Source: Sanderia malayensis
Lineage: Eukaryota > Cnidaria > Scyphozoa > Semaeostomeae > Pelagiidae
NCBI GenBank assembly: GCA_013076295.1
Contig: RQOL01000882.1
Location: forward strand, 1,914,631-1,978,630
Direction of reading: 5' to 3'
DNA length: 64,000 bases
Under the pieces are notes generated by a model that made no database searches, was not told the DNA's origin, and saw only the letters and a list, made by a program, of their open reading frames with translations. The translations under genes and the position numbers were made by a program. Positions 32,117-43,342 of this stretch are shown here, piece after piece (within the stretch, counting starts at the first letter, position 1; each line of letters opens with the position of its first letter).

Positions 32117-35100
32117 CTGAAATGATAATTTTAAGAGAATGGTAAACTTTATTGACAGAGGTGCAAGTGCGTAAAAAGATTATCAAGTGCCAATATATTA
32201 AAGGAAAAAACCTTTTTGGTAAACTTTGGCGTTCTGATTTCAATAAAAGCAGCTTGCACTGCTTTGCTGTAACTCCGGGAATTGTTAAATGTCACTCTTC
32301 CAGACCCTGTCGAAAAATAATTTAATCATATATACACTTCAAACAGGGACGAGATAGTTAGTTCACCACATACAGTGAAGCTCGTTATACGAGGGTTAAT
32401 TGTATACTGTAAAGCGGTTCAACAAGGGACCAGATGTTTAGTTTGCTATATACAGTGAAGCTCGTTATATGAGGGTGAATTATATACTATGAAGCAGTTT
32501 AACAAGGGAGCAGATGCTTAGTTTGCTATATACAGTGTAAGTTTGTTATATGAGGTATAAGTGTATACTATGAAGTAGTTCAACAAGGGACCAGATGTTT
32601 AGTTTGCTATATACAGTGAAGTTCGTTATATGAGGTATAAGTGCATACTATGAAGCAGTTCAACCAGGGACCAGATGTTTAGTTTGCTATATACAGTGAA
32701 GTTCGTTATACGAGGGTTAATTGTATACTATGAAGCAGTTCAACAAGGGACCAGATGTTTAGTTTGCTATATACAGTGAAGCTCGTTATATGAGGGTGAA
32801 TTATATACTATGAAGCAGTTTAACAAGGGAGCAGATGCTTAGTTTGCTATATACAGTGTAAGTTTGTTATATGAGGTATAAGTGTATACTATGAAGTAGT
32901 TCAACAAGGGACCAGATGTTTAGTTTGCTATATACAGTGAAGTTCGTTATATGAGGTATAAGTGCATACTATGAAGCAGTTCAACCAGGGACCAGATGTT
33001 TAGTTCGTTAAATAAGAGAAGTTCGTTTCGCGGGCTTACCTATCGGATATTTGTGTTTGTCTGTGTCAATACCTGCATAGATGACTCCTTCGAATAGGTC
33101 ATTCATGATCATAGCTAAAGCCTCTGTAAAAGAAAATAAGAAATGAAACCCCCTGGCAAGTTCATGTAGTCCATTAAAAAGCAATAAGAAGTTACATATT
33201 TACAGGGGGTAAAGTGTCTGACTTTATTCTCTTATGTACTGTGATCCCCGGAAGGTCCATTAAGGCAATTGATAAACAGTACGAAATGATATATTACCAG
33301 GAGGTAAATGTCTGTCTATATTGTATCATACTGTCACACCTGGAAGGTCCATTTAGTCCATTGATATACAATACTAAATGATATATTTCCAGGAGGTAAA
33401 TGTCTGTCTATATTCTCTCAGAGCTAAATATCCTCATTGTCCATTGACGAATAATCCCGATCGAGTTACAAGATACGAGAAACCAACCCCCCGGTAAAAG
33501 TAGAAAAGGCATAGAAAATGACTGGAAATATCAATAGTTCACGGGTGACGCTCACCTGCGTTGATCATGCCGTGTAAACCTCCAACAAACACTGTCTTGT
33601 TTGAGTCGAGTTTCTGGGTGACGTTTTTGGCGTGATTACTGTCTGAAAGAACCCAAGGGATTACTTGAACCTGTAACAAAGTAAATGATCATATTCAATG
33701 AAATCGGTATCACTCAATCAATTAATCTAATCACTTAAAGAACAACGGTAATTACTTTACGAAGATTACGTTACTCTAACAATGAAGCTAATCACTCAAG
33801 GAAAAAAAGTAATTCCACCAAAAACCAAGCTAATAAGTCCAAGAATCAAGCTAATCATTCTACGAGCCAAGATAATCGCTCTACGAATAAAGCTAATCAA
33901 TCTCAGAATCAAGCTAATCACTGTAAGAATCAAGCTAATCATTCTACGAACAAAGCTAATCACTCCAGGAAACAAGCTAATCACTCTACGAACAAAGCTA
34001 ATCACACCAGGAAACAAGCTAATCATTCTAGGAAACAAGCTAATCATTCTACGAACAAAGCTAATCACTCTAGGAAACAAGCTAATCATTCTAGGAAACA
34101 AGCTAATCATTCTACGAACCAAGCTAATCATTCATTAAATCAAGGTAATCATTTGAAGATTCCAAGATCTATTCTTTTGAAAAACATGTGATTCGAACCC
34201 AGGTCAATAAACAAACAATAATTTCTGGAGTCGAACCGCTGCTCCAAGCAAGCCACTACAATCACTACGACCGTGACTTACCTCCTTAGATCGCATCCTT
34301 CTGCTGGATATCTTGTAGTACCAGTCACCTCCATTGCTGTAGTCGTGTGTGCAGTTAGTGAGCAGTGATTTAATGGATCTCTCGTTCTCGAACAGCAAGT
34401 AGACGTAACCTTTGGGAGGGGAGGAATTTAAAGCTGTTCTCGAGAATTAGTAATTCCAAAAAATAAACTGAATTGATCACGAAGTCAAAATAGGGACTAC
34501 TAGCAGTGGAGACAGTTGCTAAAGATTCAGAAAAAGTCTTCTATGCAGATCAAGATCGAGGCAAAATAGAAACAGTTGTTTGAGTTGTTGAAGGAGTTTC
34601 CTATGCTGATCAGAGTCGAGTCAAAGTAGAGAGAATTGTTTGAGTTGTTAAAAGAGTCTTCCATGCTGATCATAATCGAGTCAAAGGAAAAACAGTTGTT
34701 TGAGTTGTTGGAGGAGTCTTCTATGCTGAACAGAATCGAATCAAAGTAGAGACAGTTGTTTGAGTTGTTGAAGGAGTTTTCTATGCTGAACAGAATCGAA
34801 TCAAAGTAGAGACAGTTGTTTGAGTTGTTGAAGGAGTCTTTTATGCTGAACAAAATCGAATTAAAGTAGAGACAGTTCTTTGAGTTGTTGGAGGAGTCTT
34901 CTATACTGATCAGGAAGCAAGAGCATTCCAGAGAAATAACTTTTTATTTACCTTTAGGTGGATGGCGATTCTGTTTGCCCTCTTTCCCAGGCCATTCGAC
35001 TTTAACTGTTCCAAATTGACGAAAAGCTTGCTGCAGTCCGGCTAAAATAGCAAACAAGATATGAATGAAATGAATTAATAGGCATTTTAAATATTTTTCT

Positions 35101-38100
35101 ATTTCTTCCAATTCTGACCAGATGACTCGATTCTGATCAGCATAAAAGACTTCTTCAAAACTCAAACAACTATCTCTACATGGAATCGATTCTGATCAGC
35201 ATAGAAGACTCCTTCAACAACTCAAACAACTGTCTTTACTTTGAGTCGATTCTGATCAGCATGAAAACTTCATCAACTTCAAACAAAAAAAGAGACATAT
35301 TTCACACCTTCAGTGATATCCCAAGGAACACCGCCCAGGAAAACTTTGATTGAATAAACGGGGTTTTTGTACACTCTTGGGGGCAGTTGTCCGCTCCAAG
35401 TATAAGTCGGATCTGTTGAACCTGAAAAGAATAAAATTTAATAGTATGTATACTTATTGATTTGCAACCCAAAAAGGTGTAATAAAGAATACAGAATGAT
35501 ATATTTCCAGGGGGTAAAGCGTCTGACAATATTGTCTCATACTATCACTCCTGAAAGGTCCATTTAGTCCATTGATAAACAACGCAAAATGATTGTTTCC
35601 AGGAGGTAAAGTGTCTGACTATACTTTCTTACACTGTTACCCCTGAAAGGTCCACTTATTCCTTTAATAAACAATACGAAATGATATATTTCCAGTTGGT
35701 AATCTTGGTTTAACTGACCTGAATCGGACCGCATGATAGCCTTCCTTTCAGACCCGATAGCCTCTGGGACAGTGGGACTTGAAAGCTGTCCTGGGCCCCA
35801 TCTCGGATCTTGAAACAACGTGGGAACAGACTCCAATGACGACAAATTACTGCTACCTCTGCTGCTATTGCTTGACAACGAGGCTGGTGACGAGCATCCA
35901 TCCGCCGTTGAGATACCGCTGTGCGAAGGTGGCGGCGTGATCGGCGAGAAGTTCTTGGCTTTGCTGCCGTTTGTTGCCGGTAGCGACGAGAAGTATTCCG
36001 TCATTGGGAGGCTGGAGCTCAGCAAAGGGCTCGAACTCTGTCCGATGGGGCTTAGGGCCGTTGCTCTGTTACCAGGCTGCATCGGTGTGGTGGCGATAGG
36101 TGAGTCGAACGGGTCTTGGGCAGAATGGCCCTCGTTGATGCAGGGTGGTGGTGGAAGGATCGGGCTCAAAGGATGTCGGTGCGTTGCCGGGTCAAACTGA
36201 AAAAGTCGTGTGGAAATATGACATGAAATGCCTAGAACGCCGTTAAACTATAGTTTACTATTCATGTTAAACTCTAATAGTATTTGATAAGGAGTGCAAG
36301 ATCGATATAAGGAGCACAAGATCGATGTAAGGAGCGAAAGATCGATATAAAGAGCACAATATAGATATAAAGAGCGAAAGATCGATATAAAGAGCACAAG
36401 ATTGATATAAAGAGCACAAGATCGATATAAAGAGCACAACATCGATATAAAGAGTACAATACAGATATAAAGAGCTCATAATAAATATAAAGAGCACAGG
36501 ATCGATATAAAGAGCACAAGACCGACATAAAGAGCACCAGATCGATATAAAGAGCTCATAATAAATATAAAGAGCACAAGATTGATATAAAGAGCACAAG
36601 ATTGATATAAAGAGGACAAGATTGATATAAAGAGCTCATAATAAATATAAAGAGCACAGGATCGATATAAAGAGCACAAGACCGACATAAAGAGCACCAG
36701 ATCGATATAAAGAGCTCATAATAAATATAAAGAGCACAGGATCGATATGAAGAGCACAAGACCGAAATAAAGAGCACCAGATCGATATAAAGAGCTCATA
36801 ATAAATATAAAGAGCACAAGATTGATATAAAGAGCACAAGATCGATATAAAGAGCACAAGATTGATATAAAGACCTCGTGTCGAATATCAAGTGTTTTAG
36901 TCCCATGGAAAGAGCACAAGTTGGATGCCAAGCGTCGTAGTGAGATGTGAAAAACATAAGTTCGATACCATAGGTTGTAGTTCGATATAAAAGACATAAG
37001 TTTAACGCCAAACATTGAAGTTCAATATAAAGAACATAAGTTCAAAGCCAAACATTGTAGTTCGATATAAAGAACATAAGTTCAAAGCCAAACATTGCAG
37101 TTCGATATAAAGAACATAAGTTCAAAGCCAAACATTGTAGTTCGATACAAAGAACATAAGTTCGCAATAAAGAGCAGAGTTCATTATAAAGAGTACAAGC
37201 TTTATACCCAAGATCATAGTTCAATATCTGAAGCTCGATAAAGGTTCTTCTGACCCGATATAAAACATATCGACAGTTCGACAAATGAAAAACATTCCAA
37301 TTGAACAACACAGGCCTATCACGCAAGTCGAACACAACAGGAAACAGTAACTTTATCAATAAGCTAATGACCTGAAGGCGAAAACGACGAGGTCTGCATC
37401 GAAATAATTACGAATAAATCAGCATAATTTAGAATAACCCAGGGCGAATAATGAAATGACTTACGAAGCGACCATTTAAATTCTTCCGCAAAAAAATCTT
37501 TGACTTTGAAGCAAGTAATTGAAAAACAGGACGAAACGTAGAAATATCAATAAGGCCAATTAAAAAGATTGATTTCCTTCTTCCAACGGTTTATTAATAT
37601 TTAGATTATTTAATATGATATTTGATAATATTGATTTTATATTGAAAACATCGAAGTAAAACCTGTGGTGCATGGGATGGGAAATTACACTAACCGAAAA
37701 ACATCTTTTTAGCACCCTCTAGAATTGGTGAACCCCTTAAAGAGAGATGGTATTTTCAATGAAATTTCTGCTAGAGCCAAGCTAAATGTTGTATTCCACG
37801 ACATTACATTAAATACAGTATTTCCTCTAATAAGCGCCCGGGCGTTTATTAAATATTTTGCAATATTAGAGAAATATTTGACAAAGATTATTTGAAGCAA
37901 AAAATAGTGAAAATTTAAGAATTAGTTCACATTTAGTTCATGATTTTAGGGTGGCGCTTATTGGAGGGGACGGTTAAAAGAGGGTGGGCGCTAATTAGAG
38001 GAAATACAGTACGCGCTTTGACTTTCAGATCTCTAAATATTGAACTGCGCACGCGTAGTGAGCCCCCTCTATTAACCGCGCTGGGCGGTTAATAAAGGAG

Positions 38101-38486
38101 CGCTTATTTTACACTTTGTGATTTTAGGGTGGGCCCTTATTGGAGGGGAGTGGTTAAAAGAAGGTAGGCGCTAATTAGAGGAAATATGGTACTCAGGAAT
38201 ACAATCCGATAAAATCAACGGGTGGCAAATAGATTTAATAGTTGCCAGCTTCAAATCCTCACTTGAAAATCCTTCTATGGTGAATCTTAGGACGACATGT
38301 AACGGGAGTGGGTATAGTGGGTGACGCTAGAACGTACCTGGAATATGCTGTCAGGACTTGGAGATCTAGAGTGGGGGGGAGTGTGGTGGACGCTGCTTGA
38401 CGACAAGTATTGAAGCATTGAGCTCGGGTTACATCTGTCAGTTGGACTGAATGCTTGGAAGCTTTCAACCGGACTTGTAATGGCAT
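31901..38486 (-). CDS. CPEB1: CPEB1-type RNA-binding protein, copy B (intact)
   Basis: Same gene as in arm A, on the opposite strand and open throughout. Exons in transcript order: 38338-38486, 35719-36196, 35308-35421, 34952-35041, 34282-34409, 33556-33670, 33040-33123, 32212-32306, 31901-32116. Together they total 1469 bp, which after a 2-base split codon gives 488 codons plus stop, all phases agreeing. Domain order is Ser/Pro/His-rich linker, RRM1, RRM2, then the ZZ zinc-binding tail with CQTC, FFC and YFCRSCW cysteines, ending in a Ser-rich tail. The first exon has one extra Gln codon relative to arm A. The split codon at 38486 shows that coding exons lie upstream; candidates are at 43256-43342 and 46883-47086. 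Confidence 0.93.
32340..33010 (+). repeat. 80-bp satellite, about 8 copies (arm B)
   Basis: Counterpart of 7755-8665 in the same CPEB1 intron. A block of about four units (32370-32690) is repeated almost exactly at 32690-33010, including its private variants, so the array grew here by a larger duplication independent of arm A. Confidence 0.95.
33170..33430 (-). repeat. 93-bp repeat family (arm B)
   Basis: Counterpart of 7365-7590, with three units containing TATATTTCCAGGAGGTAAAT and AGGTCCATTTAGTCCATTGA on the plus strand. Confidence 0.8.
33710..34160 (-). repeat. 20-21-bp minisatellite (arm B)
   Basis: Reverse-complement counterpart of 6165-7060, with AATCATTCTAGGAAACAAGC units on the plus strand. 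It is about half as long as in arm A. Confidence 0.92.
34536..34925 (-). repeat. 60-bp minisatellite, 6-7 copies (arm B)
   Basis: Counterpart of 3955-5790, in the intron between exons 34952-35041 and 34282-34409. It is about 1.4 kb shorter than in arm A, the largest single length difference between the arms. Confidence 0.93.
35110..35280 (+). repeat. 60-bp minisatellite, inverted, arm B
   Basis: Counterpart of 3590-3760, on the other side of the 90-bp exon at 34952-35041 and opposite in orientation to 34536-34925. The inverted layout around this exon is thus preserved in both arms. Confidence 0.88.
35500..35700 (-). repeat. 93-bp repeat family, second array (arm B)
   Basis: Counterpart of 3165-3375, in the intron after the linker exon, with GATATATTTCCAGGGGGTAA and CCTGAAAGGTCCATTTAGTC. 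Confidence 0.8.
36290..37170 (-). repeat. 20-bp and 40-bp minisatellites in CPEB1 copy B intron
   Basis: Reverse-complement partner of the array at 1720-2600, with the unit GATCGATATAAAGAGCACAA on the plus strand. Copy order differs from arm A, and higher-order blocks of 80 bp ending in ATAATAAATATAAAGAGC are visible. Confidence 0.93.
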
Positions 38487-38699
38487 CTGAAAATAAAATA
38501 AATCAAGTTAGGAATAATGTAAGAAATTAATTTTAAACATTAAAAATTAAATTCAATGAAAAGATATGACTTTGTAGCTAACTCAACATTGTAAAACTAT
38601 GTTAGGTTGAATTTCGAAAAATTAACCGAGCCCCACTCCCCACAACACAATTAACAAGAGTCCAAAATTAAAAGATCTGACCCCTTATAATCTTTGGTT

Positions 38700-38995
38700 G
38701 AACTGGTTCATAGTATACAGCTAGCCCTCATATAACGAACTTCACTGTATATAGCAAACTAAACATCTGGACCCTTGTTGAACTGCTTCATAATATACAA
38801 TTCACCCTCATATAACGAACTTCACTGTATATAGCAAACTAAACATCTGGTCTCTTGTTGAACTGCTTCATAGTATACAATTCACCCTCATATAACAAAC
38901 TTCACTTTATATAGCAAACTAAACATCTGGTCCCTTGTTGAACTGCTTCATAGTATGCAGTTCACCCTCATATAACGAACTTGAAATGCTTCATG
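38700..38995 (-). repeat. 80-bp satellite at the outer end of arm B
   Basis: About 3.5 units, matching the array at 1-235. It marks the last point where arm B can be compared with arm A. Confidence 0.93.
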
Positions 38996-40599
38996 TAGTA
39001 TATATCAACGCACGGTCTTACGACTCCTTTACCCGAGGAATTTCGGCAATATAGCTACTACAACAAGCATGGTCATTCCCTGGGCTCAAAATCGTTCTCG
39101 GTTGACTCACGACACGGAATTGCTCGCCTTGACAATAAACGACATTGCAATTGATTCTCTTGTTACAACGTTGAAAGCATAGTTGGATGTTGAGCGAGCA
39201 AGGGGTCTGGTGTAGAGAAAAGCATTTGACGATTAAACGTCACTTGGAAATTTCGGACTCAAACAGAGCCAGATCTAGAGTCAAGTAATAGAAATAGCCA
39301 ACATTACCCCCTGTAAATATGTCGTCTTGCATTGTTTATCAATAAACTACACGAACAGCCAGAGGGTCAGAAATCTATTTGAGTTAAAGCAAATCCGAGT
39401 GTTACAGAGGGAAAAATCAAATCAATGGAAATTAGACGCGCGGTACATGAGGACCCACTTACTCCCACCTTTATAATACGTGAATAAGGTTTCCAGTTAT
39501 GTAGTATATGCAAACACGTGCCATCCAGCGAATGGAATATAATTAAGGCAGTTAAACGTTCGATTTAATTAGCGACTAGCGAGGGTTGTGTTCTGGTTGC
39601 CACGAGACACGCCCATTTCCTGGTCGTTTGATTCGAATCTCGAATACGACAATTATTCTATATTGCGTCACAGAGAACTTCGAGATCACCGCCTGCAGGG
39701 CCTATCGCATTTTTCAAGTTTCAATTGAGAAGAAGAAAACTTTAAGCGAGTAAAATTTCACGACTTTTCCACTTTTGCCTCGCGAAAGTTTGCTCTTTTA
39801 ATATGAGTGGGAAGGGAGATATTTCTCAGTGAAATTCTGGTGCGGGTGAAAGCGATGCTTGAGGAAAATAAAGGATAAATGATAAATAAATGTTGTTTTT
39901 CATGATGAAATGTCTTCATCTACCTGTGCTGATATTGCATTTGCATTTGCGAAGGCTTGGAATGTTCGCTTGGAGTTGATTCAAATTATTATGATAACGA
40001 TTTGACTCTAATTGGCTGCAGGAAGAGGTCATAAAAGAGAGGAAGATGGAATCAATAAATAAAAAGGATCGTTTTAAAGAGGGGATGGTTTTATGGAGAC
40101 GATGACTTAATGGAGTGGGTGGTTAAATGGAAGGAATTGTTTAATAGAGAGGATGGTTTAATAGAGAGGATGGTTTGATAGAGAAAGTTGTTCAACTGAT
40201 ATAGTGGTTTAATAGAAAAGATTGGTACGGTTTTGGTACGGTTCCAAATGGAACCGGTCCCGTTTAAACGCAGCATTAGTAGATGATGTGATGGCAGACA
40301 GGATCTTTCAACGACGGGCATTTGATGACATAATACACGAGGTACAATCAAAAGTGGTTCGATGAGGCTCTGAGGTCATGATAAAATTAATTAATGACGT
40401 AATGCGAACATGTGATAACAGACCTGCCTCAAAAACAACGGTTTATCAATCACACACATGCAGCGCACATGACTGTTACAAAACAATCGACTCTAAAACA
40501 TGGACCAAAGACAGGCAGAATGGAATTGTGAAACGTAATAGAACTTTTAGCTCTACACGAAAGAAATTGAGCAAAACGTTCAAAATAAAAATATCCATA

Positions 40600-40725
40600 C
40601 AGTAAATCCTCGAATTAGCCCCTTGGGGGCTTATTCATTTTTGACATTTTTAGAGGGGGGCTTATTCGAGGGAGGCAGGCTTATTCGAGGGGGGGGGGGA
40701 ATTCAAAGATTTACGGTATATCATC
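40600..40725. mobile_element. Short MITE with AAATCCTCGAATTAGCCCC ends
   Basis: Left end CAGTAAATCCTCGAATTAGC and right end GGAATTCAAAGATTTACGGTA are inverted copies. The middle has GGGGGCTTATTCGAGG repeats and a run of G. A related motif occurs in the arms near 13500-13560 and 27450-27530. Confidence 0.7.
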
Positions 40726-41639
40726 TGGCAAAAATTATAATAAATAGAATTTCCGTGAATTTATGTAAATTTCATAGGTAGATACGCGTTTTGGCGTGTA
40801 CATTTCGCGTCTGAAACCCGATTCCACGATAATCCATCTCGATCCACCATTCCAATGCAAAGTCACACCGTTGAGCTGTGACTGGGATCAAAGCGTGGAA
40901 TAAACAGTTGTGATAAAGACCTGATATTCACACATTCACAAGACTGAGCCAACATGAGATTCGAACCAATTGGACTTTGACCGATGGCACGTGCATTACA
41001 GATATTCGTCATAACATCACGTGTGGGGCATCATGGATGCGATAAAGTACCAGTCAGAGTGGGGGCCTGTTCATATGAGCCATTGATATGAGCCTGCTTG
41101 CCAGGCCAGGTCACTGAGCGAAACAGATGTAAATTATGTTCATATGAGAAAATTCCCTCCTTGCCTGCCGGGACAGAAATTGTAATTCAAGGGGAGTTCG
41201 TCGTTTCCAGCTCTCCCTCCCACCTTTATCTCACAACTCAGATGACTAAACTTGAAGAAGGTAATCATCAGGCTAGCTTGTAACCTGATAAATGTAATCC
41301 GTAAGAGGATAAACGCCCATGGCGTCAATTAAACTTCTGCAGGTCCTACACTGGACGCTTGATAAGCTTTATTGAAACGATAGGCGTTTATCGGGGGCGT
41401 CACGGTTTCTGGAAACAAGATAATAGCTTTCTGGATTGTCTTCAAATTGTTGGAAAGTACTCAAAGTTTTGTAAGCCCAGTTGCGGGAGACGAGATAATG
41501 TTTTATCACAAAACAACTCTTGGTGATAGCATCAAACATTAAAGCAACAGACAATGGGGGGCTTGTCTTCAAATCTGATGAAAAAACTGGCACGAATGGA
41601 AATGGCTGCAGCCATAGAAAGCTATTTAAAGAATACAGA

Positions 41640-41985
41640 CATAATCACGAAGGTGATGGTTTGTTGATTGAAAGGGTGTTTAATAATCAGAAGAGAGTGT
41701 TTAATAAAGATAATTGTTGAATAGAAAAGATCGTCTAATAGAGAGGGTGTTTTAATAAGTTTTAGTAAGAATATTGTTTGCAATGGAGAGGTTGGTTTAA
41801 TAGAGAGGATGGTATAATAGAGAGGATGGCTTAATAGAGAGGATGGTATAATAGAGAGGATGTTTTAATAGAGATGATGGTTTAACAGAAAGGAAGGTCC
41901 AGCAAAGAGGATGGATTAATAGAGAGGATGGTCTAATAAAGAGGGTGGTTTAATAGAGAGGGTGGTTTAATAGAGCATTTGTTTA
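41640..41985 (+). repeat. 17-18-bp minisatellite (GAGAGGATGGTTTAATA)
   Basis: About 15 imperfect units; a shorter tract of the same unit lies at 40060-40220. It resembles the degenerate inner repeats of the local GTTTAAT-type MITEs, from which it may have grown. Confidence 0.85.
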
Positions 41986-43255
41986 GAAATTTAATGAAGC
42001 AGAAATAGCAGCTCGCGGGTGTGAAATATCAAACAATTTTGGGAGTAGATGATATACATTAATCCCCAAAAATTTTACCGTCCGAAAATCTTACAATCCG
42101 CAAACTTTGCCGTCCGAAAATTGTATCTGTCATAAAATTAAACGTCCGAAATTAAACCGTGCAGGGAGGGAGGGATAGACGCAAGACAGGTCACGTTGAC
42201 CCGTATGGTCGACGAGAAAACTGAGAAGATCCGGTCACGGGCAGGTTGAAGCTAAGAAGGGGAATACCCCCAGGAAAAACATTCTCCAAATACATGGTGC
42301 TAAACAAACTCAAATTATTATTATTCTGCCTACTTTCGTCATTTTCAAAAGAAACCCACGCAAAACGAGGAAATATTTCCTGCAACTAAAATGACACTGC
42401 AAATTTCTGAAATTCTTGACAAGTAACATAAAAACCACATCTTTCAAGAAAACAAAGATGTGAAAATAGGAAGGTCCTTGCCCTCCAGACAGGCCATTTT
42501 CGATTTGCAAAAACTTTGTTCCAAGAATATATTTACAGACAATTCCGCTTTTTACATCGACATTTGCGATAAAAGCCTCGGGCTGTGAGACTTTCAAAAA
42601 GCGATATAACATATTTCCCACAATACTCAAAACTTCAGGGTTTCCTTGTATCCTAAGTTTTCAAATGAAAACAATTGCTTGCGTCAATCGAGATTGAATG
42701 ATGTTTGTCTGAGATTGATAACATGTTTTCCTTTCTGAATCTTTGAAATTTATGGTCTTAGAAATTTCCAGATAAAAGATATATGCTTTGAAAAGGAACT
42801 ATTATCTAATTGATATTCAGCTCTAGGTACTAAAATGTCTGATATTATCAAACAAAACAAACTTCGGACTCAAAACATAAAAAACACGAACTCGAAAATT
42901 GCAAAAGATGAAAACATATTTTCGCTGTTACATTTATTTTTGAAACAATTGTTACATTCTGGCTGTGTTAAGCTCATTGTCTATATTTTAGCACGGACTT
43001 GTATATTTTAAAAAGGCAGGTTTTATTTCATTCTCAGAAATGATAAATTTAAGAAGCAATAATAGACTTGCTGGCAAATTAAAACTGTAATATTCAAATG
43101 AAAACAAAATTGCAATATGCAACAATTCTCCGAGACTCCATGGAGATATACTGTGGTGGGTCATATTTTCAAAAACAAGTCAAATTTAAAACTGTTCGCA
43201 TATAAGCCTTGATAAATATAATTAGTATAAACGTGTGAATTTGCAAATGACCTAC

Positions 43256-43342
43256 CTTCATAATAATTTGTTGGGAAGCTTCGTAAGTCCGTCTGTTGAT
43301 GACTGAGAAGTTTCTTAAATATCTTCGTATTCAAATCCACAT
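43256..43342 (-). CDS. Candidate upstream coding exon of CPEB1 copy B
   Basis: An 87-bp stretch with a good acceptor (CTGCAG before 43342) and donor (GTAGGT after 43256). It reads DVDLNTKIFKKLLSHQQTDL and then RSFPTNYYE. It starts and ends in phase 1, which fits the phase of the first recognised exon at 38338-38486, so the frame would run on without a break. It lies upstream on the same strand with no other gene between. No family motif is recognised, so membership in CPEB1 is inferred from phase, strand and position only. Confidence 0.4.

Larger units (their letters stand above)
24017..38995 (-). repeat. Arm B of the inverted duplication
   Basis: Reverse-complement partner of 1-17067. It begins directly after the N gap, inside the intron that follows ACP6 coding exon 2, and the match can be followed to an 80-bp satellite array at about 38700-38995. 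Whether the match continues beyond 39 kb cannot be tested, because the partner sequence would lie left of the window. CPEB1 is intact in this arm, the minisatellites are shorter, and the ACP6 exons here read cleanly, unlike arm A. Confidence 0.93.
39000..43250. other. Non-coding region beyond arm B, probably CPEB1 intron
   Basis: If the exon at 43256-43342 belongs to CPEB1, this is an intron of about 4.8 kb. It holds a short MITE (40600-40725), two GATGGTTTAATAGAGAG minisatellite tracts (40060-40220, 41640-41985) and a CCGTCCGAAAAT repeat (42070-42150). A 106-codon minus frame at 42310-42630 has no known domain. Confidence 0.5.
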
